Below, piece by piece: positions 28,567 to 40,200 of a DNA stretch of 64,000 nucleotides. Each line of letters opens with the position of its first letter. The stretch's first letter is position 1. A program made the position numbers and the translations under genes. A model generated the notes under the pieces. The model was not told where the DNA came from. It searched no databases and saw nothing but the letters and a program-made list of their open reading frames with translations. The stretch lies in assembly GCA_032718475.1 (NCBI GenBank), contig JAUCBJ010000802.1, forward strand, positions 1 to 64,000, read 5' to 3'. The DNA comes from Nemertoderma westbladi (taxonomy: Eukaryota > Xenacoelomorpha > Nemertodermatida > Nemertodermatidae).

Positions 28567-29870
28567 AAAGGAGGTGCCACCTGTAGCTGCATAGACCCTC
28601 TTACTAGGGCAATCTGGTCCTGAAACTAGGACCCCCTTCGTTCTGGGATAAGGACGCCCTTGGACCTGGATTAAGGACCCATATACTTGGCTGCAGGGGT
28701 ATATGGCCTGACCAGGCAGATGGTGATCTACCAGTGGCTGGTCAGGAGTAGAGTGTTCTCATGTCCACTCTGAGTGCACTTCACTGCGACCTGCACCTGG
28801 CAGCAGGGGTACAGGGCATGGCCCAGCAGATGAGCTGCACAGCCAATGGTGGGTCATGTGCGTCAGTGTAGGTATGGGTGATGGGCCTCATATCTGACTC
28901 CACTGCGACAACCACCCTGTGGAATGGCAAACCAGGGTGTGGTATTTGTCCCGAGAGCTGACTCGGCAAAAAAGCACCCCCCAACCCCCAGTATAGATTA
29001 CATTAGTAATGCGGAGTCCGGCCACTTGAGGCCAGTGGAATTGCCGGACACAATTGGCCTCACAGGCGTCAGTTATCTCCTGACCGGCTGCCTGTCTCAC
29101 CCCCTACTGGAGAGAGAGCGGCCAACAAGTTTGTGAGTCCCTTTCCTGATGACCTTTCTGGCCCAAACCCTGGGTCGCCAGGGAGGCCAGATTGTGAGGG
29201 GGAGATGGATTCTGGAGTTGGAGGCTACTCTCATGTTCCACCCTTGACAGATAAGCTTTCTCTTAGCGCAGTGGGAATTCAAGAGCACCGAATGCAGACT
29301 GGACAGACTGATGAAGTTCTGATTAAGGACATGGGGGCGGTTGGCGAATCGCCCTCTCATCAGCAGATGATAGTGGCAATGGTGGATTTGGTCTATTGAG
29401 GAATCCAACTGCACATGCAGCATTGGACAAAATAGACCAAATCTCTAACCGCATCATCCGTTGCCACTTCTCATGTTCTGTGAGACTGGCTAAGAAGTTT
29501 CCTAATTTGGTTCTGATTGTTCAACTCTCCTATATAGGGCTATACTGCCTTCACAGAATCAATTAAGTTAGCAGCTGCAGAAACAGTTCCTGTATACCCT
29601 CGAAACAGGAAAAGGGCGTCCTGGACTGACAACAAATTTGAGAAGTGCCGAAATGACCTCTATAAGGCGCAGAAGATTCCCGACTCAAACAGACTACAGC
29701 GGTCAAGAATGCAGTTAAGGCTGCATCTAGGTCCCTGAACAGGCAGTACTCTATTAAGCTACAGGAGCTAATAAACCAACAGGTTGATGCCATCAATGAT
29801 GCTGATGACAGCAGGCAATTATCCCAGGCATGGAAATCGATCAACTTGCTTACTGGGTGGAAAAGCCACT
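28567..29870 (+). pseudogene. RTE-like LINE fragment: 5' region, endonuclease start and linker
   Basis: The plus-strand partial copy of the family also at 29871-32085 and 54955-57890. From 28567 to about 29260 is a GC-richer 5' region with partial duplications (GCAGGGGTATATGGCCTG, GCAGGGGTACAGGGCATG). SAVGIQEHRMQTGQTDEVLI (29260-29320) is the endonuclease start, matching the copy at 57850-57780. After a deletion around 29540, the RT linker (AAETVPVYPRNRKRAPW region) follows to TGGAAAAGCCA at 29870. There it is cut by the 3' tail of the opposite-strand copy. Several frameshifts and no long ORF. Confidence 0.75.
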
Positions 29871-32085
29871 ACTAGGATCGGCATGCTGCATTGCAGCTGC
29901 ATTTTTAAGAATGCTGTGCCGGCTTGTCAACAAAATTGCGCCGCCACAACTCCCTATCACCCATGACATTTGCTAGATCATCCGCATCTTTAAGGCCAGT
30001 GTCCTTTAAGATGCGTCTCAAGAAAGTCATGGGCTGTCCACCATGCTTATTCACTCCATGAGGCTGCCAAAGTACAAGATTATGCACTGGCTGGTCCTCA
30101 CGGCGAAAGCAATGTCCTGCAAAGCGGAGGCGATTTTGTTCTAGTGTCAAGCTTGGGGGAACCAATGAGACACCTCCAATGTTATATAGTGTCTGGTTGG
30201 AGATGTGTGCATTGTACTTGACACAATGAACCCGGCGTAGCATTCTTGTGAATGTGCCATCCAGAGATTCGGTGTCCTCAGCAGTTAGAGCCCAGCATGG
30301 ACTCCCGTAGAGGAGTACTGGAACTACTGCTGCTCTAAATAATCGGACCTTAAGTTTCCGATTAATTCTCGGTGACTTCCAAATCCTGGAAAGCCTATTC
30401 AAGGCTGCCCATGCCTTTCCCTTACGTATTCGAAGGTCCTCACCTGACTTCCGGATCCATGATCCCAGGTAACAGAAGTCGTCCACATGCTCAAGCATAC
30501 CATCCTTTGAGCTTATGCTCATCCGATCAGAGACTTGCTGAGGACTTTCAAAGTTAACTGTCAGAAATTTGGTCTTTCTGGAGTTAATAAAAAGACCAAC
30601 ACTAGAAGCAGCATGTTCTAATGAGCTGAGGAGCCGTTAGGCTCCCTCTAATGATTCTGAGAGTACTCCTAAGTCATCAGCAAAGTCTAGATCAGTTAGG
30701 TACTTGGCAGGATTTCCTCGACTTCTGGAGCCAGTTGGTGGAGTTATCATCACCCCATCATCATTATAATGATCTAAGGACATGCGTAGAACATAGTCAA
30801 CCACAATAATGAACAAGAATGGTGCAAGTGTGTCTCCTTGGAGGACGCCCCATAACACTTCAAATGGTTCTGTGTCACCGTCAACAGTAGACACAAATGT
30901 TGTCGAACCATCGTATACTGATCTGATTGCTGCAATAATTTCATCAGGAATCCCATATAATGAAAGTATGCTGAACATACGTGAGCGAGAGACTGAATCA
31001 AAGGCCTTGAAGAAGTCAACAAAGATAACAGCCAGATGCCTGTCTTTCTTTTTTGATAACTCTTCAATTATCCTTCTAAGAGCCAGAATGGGCTCCATGG
31101 TCCCACGACCTTTACGGAACCCATTCTGATTTCCACGGAGCAGTCTCTCAATGGGATCCCTGATGCGATTTAATAGAATCCTATTGTATAGCTTTGCAGC
31201 AATCGAGATCAATGAGATTCCCCGAAAAGAACCATAGAGTGTTAGGTTTCCCTTCTTGGGAACTGGTACCAACTTATTTGTTTTCATTTCTTGTGGGACT
31301 CTTGTTGTTCGGTACATGTCTACTATGATGGGATAGATGAGCTTTAAACACTCAGGTATTTTAAAGACCTCAGGGGGAACACCATCTACTCCACTGGCAC
31401 GATTGGTCTTAATGCTCTTTGCAGCAGCCTTCACTTCTGCAAAGGAGATATCGCCAATGGGAATATCTGGGAGTACAGACTCAGACACTTTTACTTCTAT
31501 AAAGTTATCAGGCAATACCCTGTCATTATTGAGAAGCTTTTCAAAGTGGGCTTTCCAACCATTGAGGCGATCGGCTGGTGATTCAGCCTTAACCTTGGTG
31601 GTTGGTTGGCTTTTCCGCCCAGTAAGCAGATTGATCGATTTCCATGCCTGGGATGATTGCCTGCTGTCGTCAGCATCATTGATGGCATCAACCTGTTGGT
31701 TTATTAGCTCCTGTAGATTAGCAGAGTACTGCCTGTTCAGGGACCTAGATGCAGCCTTAACTGCATTCTTGGCCGCTGTAGTCTGTTTGAGTCGGGACTC
31801 TTTCTGCGCCTTATGAAGGTCATTTCGGCACTTCTGAATTTTGTTGTCAGTCCAGGGGGCCCTTTTCCTGTTTCGAGGGTATACAGGAACTGTTTCTGCA
31901 GCTGCTAACTTAACTGCTTCTGTAAAGGCAGTATAGCCCTCACAGTGATCTGCCGACTCAGAGGCTAGAGCCTCATACCTGTTGCTCAGCTGTAGTGTGA
32001 AGCTGGATCTCACACTTGGCTGTTGCAACAGAGAGGACCAGTCATGCTGCGGCAAGGCAGATTTCGTTGTTCTGCTAGCACGCAG
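29871..32085 (-). mobile_element. RTE-like LINE, 5'-truncated, minus strand
   Basis: The 3' end at 29871 has a short (TAG)n tail followed inward by GATGCCGATCC-type sequence shared with the copy at 54955. The 5' side stops at about 32085 against the 63-bp satellite. Very similar to the second copy throughout. Confidence 0.85.
29905..32055 (-). pseudogene. RTE-like LINE reverse transcriptase with one nonsense codon
   Basis: Frame 32055-30637 (472 aa) holds the linker (PVYPRNRKRAPW), NRASGVDGVPPEVF, FRGISLISIAAKLYNRILLNRI, VDFFKAFDSVSR, VLQGDTLAPFLFIIVVDY and the catalytic FADD (DLDFADDLGVL). It ends at a TAA at 30639-30637. The other copy has CAA (Gln) there, with G at 55719 in place of A at 30639. 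The same frame then continues through 30522-29905 with the C-terminal domain (YLGSWIRKSGED, RIWKSPRINRKLKVRLF, YGSPCWALT, RMLRRVHCVK). So this is one gene with a single C-to-T nonsense change. RTE-like placement rests on the RT pattern and short tandem tail. Confidence 0.85.
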
Positions 32086-34780
32086 AATGCCTGTTCACTA
32101 CCATGGTTGATCTTCCACAGATATACTTCCACACTGTTTCCTAAAGGAATGCCTGTTCACCACCATGGGTGATCTTCAACATTAAACCCTTCCACTCTGT
32201 TTCCTAAAGGAATGCCTGTTCACCACCATGGGTGATTGATCTTCCACAGATACACTTCCACTCTGTTTCCTAAAGGAATGCCTGTTCACCACCATGGGTG
32301 ATCTTCCACAGTAAATCCTACCACTCTGTTTCCTAACGGAATGCCTGTTCACTACCATGGTTGATCTTCCACAGATATACTTCCACACTGTTTCCTAAAG
32401 GAATGCCTGTTCACCACCATGGGTGATTGATCTTCCACAGATACACTTCCACTCTGTTTCCTAAAGGAATGCCTGTTCACCACCATGGGTGATCTTCCAC
32501 AGTAAATCCTACCACTCTGTTTCCTAACGGAATGCCTGTTCACTACCATGGTTGATCTTCCACAGATATACTTCCACTCTGTTTCCTAAAGGAATGCCTG
32601 TTCACCACCATGGGTGATCTTCCACAGTAAATCCTACCACTCTGTTTCCTAACGGAATGCCTGTTCACTACCATGGTTGATCTTCCACAGATATACTTCC
32701 ACACTGTTTCCTAAAGGAATGCCTGTTCACCACCATGGGTGATTGATCTTCCACAGATACACTTCCACTCTGTATCCTAAAGGAATGCCTGTTCACCACC
32801 ATGGGTGATCTTCCACAGTAAACCCTACTACTCTGTTTCCTAAAGGAATGCCTGTTCACTACCATGGTTGATCTTCCAAAGATATACTTCCACTCTGTTT
32901 CCTAACGGAATGCCTGTTCACTACCATGGTTGATCTTCCACAGATATACTTCCACACTGTTTCCTAAAGGAATGCCTGTTCACCACCATGGGGGATTGAT
33001 CTTCCACAGATACACTTCCACTCCGTTTCCTAAAGGAATGCCTGTTCACCACCATGGGTGATTGATCTTCCACAGATACGCTTCCACTCTGTTTCCTAAA
33101 GGAATGCCTGTTCACCACCATGGGTGATCTTCCACAGTAAATCCTACCACTCTGTTTCCTAACGGAATGCCTGTTCACTACCATGGTTGATCTTCCACAG
33201 ATATACTTCCACACTGTTTCCTAAAGGAATGCCTGTTCACCACCACGGGTGATTGATCTTCCACAGATACACTTCCACTCTGTTTCCTAAAGGAATGCCT
33301 GTTCACCACCATGGGTGATCTTCCACAGTAAATCCTACCACTCTGTTTCCTAACGGAATGCCTGTTCACTACCATGGTTGATCTTCCACAGATATACTTC
33401 CACACTGTTTCCTAAAGGAATGCCTGTTCACCACCATGGGTGATTGATCTTCCACAGATACACTTCCACTCTGTATCCTAAAGGAATGCCTGTTCACCAC
33501 CATGGGTGATCTTCCACAGTAAACCCTACTACTCTGTTTCCTAAAGGAATGCCTGTTCACTACCATGGTTGATCTTCCAAAGATATACTTCCACTCTGTT
33601 TCCTAACGGAATGCCTGTTCACTACCATGGTTGATCTTCCACAGATATACTTCCACACTGTTTCCTAAAGGAATGCCTGTTCACCACCATGGGTGATTGA
33701 TCTTCCACAGATACACTTCCACTCTGTTTCCTAAAGGAATGCCTGTTCACCACCATGGGTGATCTTCCACAGTATATCCTACCACTCTGTTTCCTAACGG
33801 AATGCCTGTTCACTACCATGGTTGATCTTCCACAGATATACTTCCACACTGTTTCCTAAAGGAATGCCTGTTCACCACCATGGGTGATTGATCTTCCACA
33901 GATACACTTCCACTCTGTTTCCTAAAGGAATGCCTGTTCACCACCATGGGTGATCTTCCACAGTAAACCCTACTACTCTGTTTCCTAAAGGAATGCCTGT
34001 TCACTACCATGGTTGATCTTCCACAGATATACTTCCACTCTGTTTCCTAACGGAATGCCTGTTCACTACCATGGTTGATCTTCCACAGATATACTTCCAC
34101 ACTGATTCCTAAAGGAATGCCTGTTCACCACCATGGGTGATTGATCTTCCACAGATACACTTCCACTCTGTTTCCTAAAGGAATGCCTGTTCACCACCAT
34201 GGGTGATCTTCCACAGTAAATCCTACCACTCTGTTTCCTAACGGAATGCCTGTTCACTACCATGGTTGATCTTCCACAGATATACTTCCACACTGTTTCC
34301 TAAAGGAATGCCTGTTCACCACCATGGGTGATCTTTCTTCCACAGTAAACACTTCCACTCCGTTTTCTAAAGGAATGCCTGTTCACCACGATGGGTGATG
34401 TTCCACAGTAAACCCTTCCACTCTGTTTCCTAAAGGAATGCCTGTTCACCACCATGGGTGATCTTCCACAGTAAATCCTACCACTCTGCTTCCTAACGGA
34501 ATGCCTGTTCACTACCATGGTTGATCTTCCACAGATATACTTCCACACTGTTTCCTAAAGGAATGCCTGTTCACCACCATGGGTGATTGATCTTCCACAG
34601 ATACACTTCCACTCTGTTTCCTAAAGGAATGCCTGTTCACCACCATGGGTGATCTTCCACAGTAAACCCTACTACTCTGTTTCCTAAAGGAATGCCTGTT
34701 CACTACCATGGTTGATCTTCCACAGATATACTTCCACTCTGTTTCCTAAAGGAATGCCTGTTAAACACCATGGGTGATCT
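32086..34780. repeat. 63-bp satellite array, left half
   Basis: About 42 copies of a 63-67 bp unit containing GGAATGCCTGTTCACCACCATGGGTGATCTTCCACAG. Unit types differ by AAAGG/AACGG, CAGTAAACCC/CAGATATAC, and a GATTGATC insertion that shifts the frame. A 7-unit higher-order repeat of 444 bp is visible (same variant order at 33178-33566, 33622-34010 and 34066-34293). The minus strand reads as MVVNRHSFRKQSGRVYCGRSP per 21 codons. No start, stop or context suggests a real protein. Confidence 0.95.
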
Positions 34781-35318
34781 TGTGACGGGATCCAGGAGGG
34801 ATCCCGATTTATCCGTTGTGGTATTTAGTCCACGCGTCCCCGCCGTGTATGAGAGTGAAATAAAGATAACTGAGTTCTGAAGTTCGGTGTATAATAATAG
34901 GTTATAGGATATAGATATATTGTGAATTATACGGTAGGCGGGATACGGTAACTAAAGTCCCGTGATCCCCTAACTAAACTAATTGGCTGTACCCTACGCT
35001 AGCACTGCTGCACTGAGATAACTGAATCACTGATTAATAGGTTATTGGTTATATTGCACGGTGGCCTTACTGCTACTCAATCGATGCCATTCCCCCCTCT
35101 GATTGGTTAATACCCTTGTTGGCGCCCCGTGGAGTATTCCCGTTCACTCCACCTGTTCTCCTTGGGTTAGGGGTTTGGCCCCTGACCCTCTATTGTGTGC
35201 TTCCTTCCCACTCTCATTGGGATGGCACGAGTTGGTTAATTGCCCAATCTCGTGGCTCCCAATATTGCTTATCGGCTAATAACTTTATGGGGTGTTGGCG
35301 GGATTGAATAAGCTAACA
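34781..35318 (-). repeat. BEL-2 3' LTR
   Basis: 538-bp LTR, TG...CA, matching 45937-46474. Flanked on its outer side by GATCT. Confidence 0.97.
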
Positions 35319-37200
35319 CTCCCCCCCATGCTATCTTCCCGGTAAGAAGATAGCATCAACCAAAAAGTGCGTTACAATCCCGCTGGATCCCGATCTAGCA
35401 TCGGGTGTGGGGTGGAAATCTTTTCTCTCGGAGTCGGCTTTCCAGGCTGCTCCCTCTGGGTATGATAACGCTACCCTTTACGCCTGGCGTCCATGTCGGG
35501 CCGATCGTGCTCGTCTCTCACACGATTTTTGTTTCCCCAACACTTTCGCCCTTGACTCTACTCTCCTTTCACTCTACTCTCGGACTTCTCTGTCCCTTAC
35601 TCAGCCTCTTACTCCTTCCCCCCCACGCTTGAATTGCGTTCACACTATCTCCACACTATCTCCATACCACCTCTCGCTATCTCTCTTGCCACTCCCTAAG
35701 GCTTTAATCTCTAATGCTACCCCTGTGCTATCATACTGTCTACCTACTGCTTACTAACTCTAACTATCTAACTAACTCTGCTAACTACTAACTCTTACTA
35801 CTATCTACGTGGCGCTAACGGTGCCCACAACCACAACCGGTACTACGTACCCTCTTACTAACTCTACCTCTATCTACGTGGCGCTAACGGTGCCCACAAC
35901 CACAACCGGTACTACGTACCCTCTTACTAACCTCTAACTCCCACTAACTCTAATTAACATACCCTGCTCTTACATCAAACACATCATCACGCCCGTGCCC
36001 CACTAAGTTCAGCGCATTCCCTACTAACTCTAACTACGTGGCGCTTACGGTGCCCACAACCCTCTACTGCTACTACTTTCTATGTGGCGCTTACGGTGCC
36101 CACAACCACTCTACTAACACTCCTAACTAGCGGTACTACGTACCCTCTTACTACTCTAGCTCTCTCTACTAGCTAGCGGTACAACGTACCCTCCTACTAC
36201 TCTAGCTCTCTCTACTAACTAACGGTACTTACGTACCCACTAACTCTAACTCTAACTAGGTACTACGTACCTACTAACTCTAACTAACTATTGGTACTAC
36301 GTACCCTCTAACTCTCTAACTATCGGTACTACGTACCCTCTAACTCTAACTCTAACTAGGTACTACGTACCTACTAACTCTCTAACTATCGGTACTACGT
36401 ACCCTCTAACTCTAACTCTAACTAGGTACTACGTGCCCACTAACTCTAACTAACTATTGGTACTACGTACCCTCTAACTCTAACTCTAACTAGGTACTAC
36501 GTACCCACTAACTCTAACTAACTATTGGTACTACGTACCCTCTAACTCTCTAACTATCGGTACTACGTACCCTCTAACTCTAACTCTAACTAGGTACTAC
36601 GTACCTACTAACTCTCTAACTATCGGTACTACGTACCCTCTAACTCTAACTCTAACTAGGTACTACGTACCTACTAACTCTAACTAACTATTGGTACTAC
36701 GTACCCTCTAACTCTCTAACTATCGGTACTACGTACCCTCTAACTCTAACTCTAACTAGGTACTACGTACCTACTAACTCTCTAACTATCGGTACTACGT
36801 ACCCTCTAACTCTAACTCTAACTAGGTACTACGTACCCACTAACTCTAACTAACTATTGGTACTACGTACCCTCTAACTCTAACTCTAGGTACTACGTAC
36901 CTACTAACTCTCTAACTAACTCTAGGTACTACGTACCTACCAACTAACTCTAGGTACTACGTACCTACTAACTAACTAACTCTAGGTACTACGTACCTAC
37001 TAACTAACTAACTCTAGGTACTACGTACCTACTAACTAACTAACTCTAGGTACTACGTACCTACTGACTAACTAACTCTAGGTACTACGTACCTACTAAC
37101 TAACTAACTTTTATTTTTATTTTTATTTTATTTTATTTGTGTGGGAAGGGCGTCTCGCCCTCAATCCCACCCCCCTCAGTCCAAAACTTGGACGACTAAA
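35319..37200 (-). other. BEL-2 3' noncoding region with hairpin-rich tandem repeats
   Basis: It starts with the poly-purine tract beside the LTR. 35806-36060 has two copies of a 67-bp repeat (CTACGTGGCGCTAACGGTGC...) and partial copies. From about 36100 to 37110 there are over 30 copies of GGTACTACGTACC separated by CTAACT-type spacers. Each GGTAC-TAC-GTACC can pair with itself. No ORF of interest. Confidence 0.9.
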
Positions 37201-37218
37201 CTTCACTCTAACTCCGCT

Positions 37219-40200
37219 TTAAGGTGCTCCTTCTAGAAGACAGCATTTACCTACCGCTCTCCTGTAGGTTTTTCTGTCCTTCGCACCTATCTTTCCACCT
37301 ATCCGCACTTCTACCGATCGGACTCTTCCGTCCTCGTCGGAGTAGGTGCCTACAACTCTCGCCAACCGCCACTGGTTGTTGATGATAGTATCATCCGTGA
37401 CGATTACGAGATCTCCCTCTCTTAACTCCCTGTTTGGTTTCCTCCACTTGCTTCGCTTATGGAGTGTGGGTAGGTATTCCTCTACCCACCTTCTCCAATA
37501 CTCTGCGCTAATTGCTTTAGCTACTTTCCAACTTTGGCGGGAGTGTATATCATCTGGGTCTACACCCCGCATATCGATGGTCGCTGGCCTTTCCATCAGG
37601 AAATGGCTAGGCGTCAACACGTCTAATGACTCAGGGTCATCATTCTCCGGGTATAGCGGTCTGCTATTAATGATCCCCTCGCACTTCGCAAGTACTGTCC
37701 GTAAGACGTCTTCAGTGACCATGTGGGTGTTCATCAGCTTCGTCATTAGACGTTTTGAACTGCCCACGAGTCTCTCGACGCATCCTAATGTATGTGGTGC
37801 ACACGGCGTCCTTCTCTCCCACTTCACTTGTCGTCTTCTCATGGCCGCCCTGACTTCTTCTCCCTCCAAGATGTCTAAGGCCTCTGCCATCTCACTCTCT
37901 GCGCCCACAAAGTTGGTGCCGTTGTCGCTATATATCACTGCGATCGTCCCACCCTTGCGGTCCCTAAACCTTTCTAAGGCGTTAATGAACGCTGATGCGG
38001 TTGCATCTTGGGCGAGTTCTATCCCCACCGCCCGCGTATTGTTGCATACGAAGATAATGCCGTAACGTTTCTCCGTGTGTCGCATCACTTTGATCTTTAT
38101 CGGCCCGAACATGTCCACACCGCAATGCGTAAATGGCGGGTCGTGCTGTCTTACCCTACTCGCCGGTAGTGGCGCCATCTCCTGTACGGCTCGCTCCTTC
38201 TTCGCTCGTCGGCAGGTCTGGCACTGCCCCACTACCGCTTTCACCTTTTTCCTTAATTGTTTGACCCAATAGGTCCTTCTTATCTCTGTGAGGGTTCGGT
38301 TGGTGCCCCCATGCAGTATCGATTTGTGGGAGTCCCATATGATCTGGTGGACTATAGGCGATCCTGTGGGAATGATGATGGGTTTCGGTGGCACGACTAT
38401 ACTGTTGTTATATCCCACCCTAGAATTCATTACTAGAATCCCATCCTCGTTGAGTTGTGGCGACAGCGTGATCAACTCGCTATCCCGTCGGAGGTGCTGT
38501 TGGTTACCGACGCGTTCCACCTCGTCGCCGTAGTTCTTGCGTTGTTCATAGCGGATCACTGCCTTGGCCGCTCCTTCCAGATCTATGGTTGTCCTGGTCT
38601 TCTTGTCCTTGCCGACTCCCGCAAGGAAATTCCCAAAGGCTCTCCAGTACGCCACTAGTTTCTTGGTCTTATACCAACTAGAACTGTAGCTGAGGAGTTT
38701 ATCCGTCGGGTTATCGCACAGTTCCCTTCCTGGTTGCATGTCCCTAATCTCCCTCACCATCTGGGAGTATATCTCTTCTCCCTCTGAATCTCCCTCTCCT
38801 TCTGATACTGGTTCCGAGCCCGGGTCCACCTTCTTCATCGGCGGCCAGGCCTCTCCATCGCTCAGAAATTGTGGCCCATGTTGCCACAATACTTTCTTCT
38901 TCAGGAAAGTGTGGCGTTCCACGCCCCTCGACAGCAAGTCCGCTGGGTTCTCATCTGTTGGGCAGTAGTGCCACCTTTCCAGTTCTGTGCTCGCCCTTAT
39001 TTCGTCCACTCTATTCGCGACGAATATCGGGTATCCCGTCTTTTCGTTGTGTAGCCAACCAAGCACTACCATGGAGTCCGTCCAGTAGTGTGTCTCCACT
39101 ATGTTGGGAATTGTATCCACTAGGTAGGCTGTGGCTCTAACTCCTAGTCTCGCAGCTGTCAATTCTAACTTGGGAACAGATGCTGAATCTGGCGGCGTTG
39201 ACTTAGCTTTGCTAAAGGCTAGTCTGGGCTTGTGAGGCCCCTCTCGTTGTACTAAATAGAGTGCCGCTCCGTATGCCTCTAACGACGCGTCGGAGAACAT
39301 ATGTAAGTCCAGATCCGTCATGTTCCCGTCCGGAAAATACACTCGCGGCATGTTGTATGTTCCCATCCTTTCCAAGTCTCCTGTCCATTTGCTCCACTGT
39401 TTCTTGATGTCCTCTGGTACTTCTACATCCCACTCATCCTTCAATTTATATACTCTCTTGAGTATCTGTTTCCCCGTGACTAGTAGTGGGGATGCTAGGC
39501 CTAGGGGATCGTATATCCTTGCTATATACGATACATAACCCCTCTTCGTATGGGTGTCTGCGCCCTCCTGGCTCAGCTGATACTTCAGTTCGTCTGTTTT
39601 CCTATCCCACACGATTCCCAATGCCTTCTGCTGGGATTCCGTTCTCTTAATCGCCATGTCCTGTCCTTTGACTGTTGTAGGGTTGTCCATGGTCGATTCT
39701 GGTTTCTTGTCTTCTATTTCCTTGATGAATTCTTCTGAACTGGATTGGAATTTGGTCAGGTTGAAGCCGGATCCTTTCAGGATGTCGCGAACCTCGCGCC
39801 CTGTTTCCAGTATCTCCTCAACCGTATTTCCAGACTCCATACCGTCGTCTACGTAGAAGCCGCGTCTGATCATATCGACGGCCCTACTGCTGTATCTATC
39901 TTCCTTGCCCTTTACCGTGTCTCTCACTGCCATAGTCGTCGTAAATGAGGACGACTTGGCCCCCATATTTTGTACTACCATCTTATACGCTGGTATTACC
40001 GGCGGTTCTTCTTCGCCGTTATACCATAAGAAGCGTTGACTGTCACTATCTTCTTCCGTTACACGTACCTGGTTGAACATGCCTTCTATGTCACACGTGA
40101 AGGCGTGTTTCCCGTTTCGAAACCTAAGTAACACCTCTATGCACGAATTGTAAATATTTGGGCCTTCCAACAGGTAATCGTTTAAGCATTTTCCGTCGGT

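Noticed and set aside
35116-35307. 63-aa ORF repeated in both BEL-2 LTRs
   Set aside because: Identical only because the LTRs are identical; no recognisable protein features.
36100-37110. Telomere-like repeats (CTAACT)
   Set aside because: The spacers resemble telomeric hexamers only loosely and lie inside a retrotransposon's 3' noncoding region, not in a regular hexamer array.
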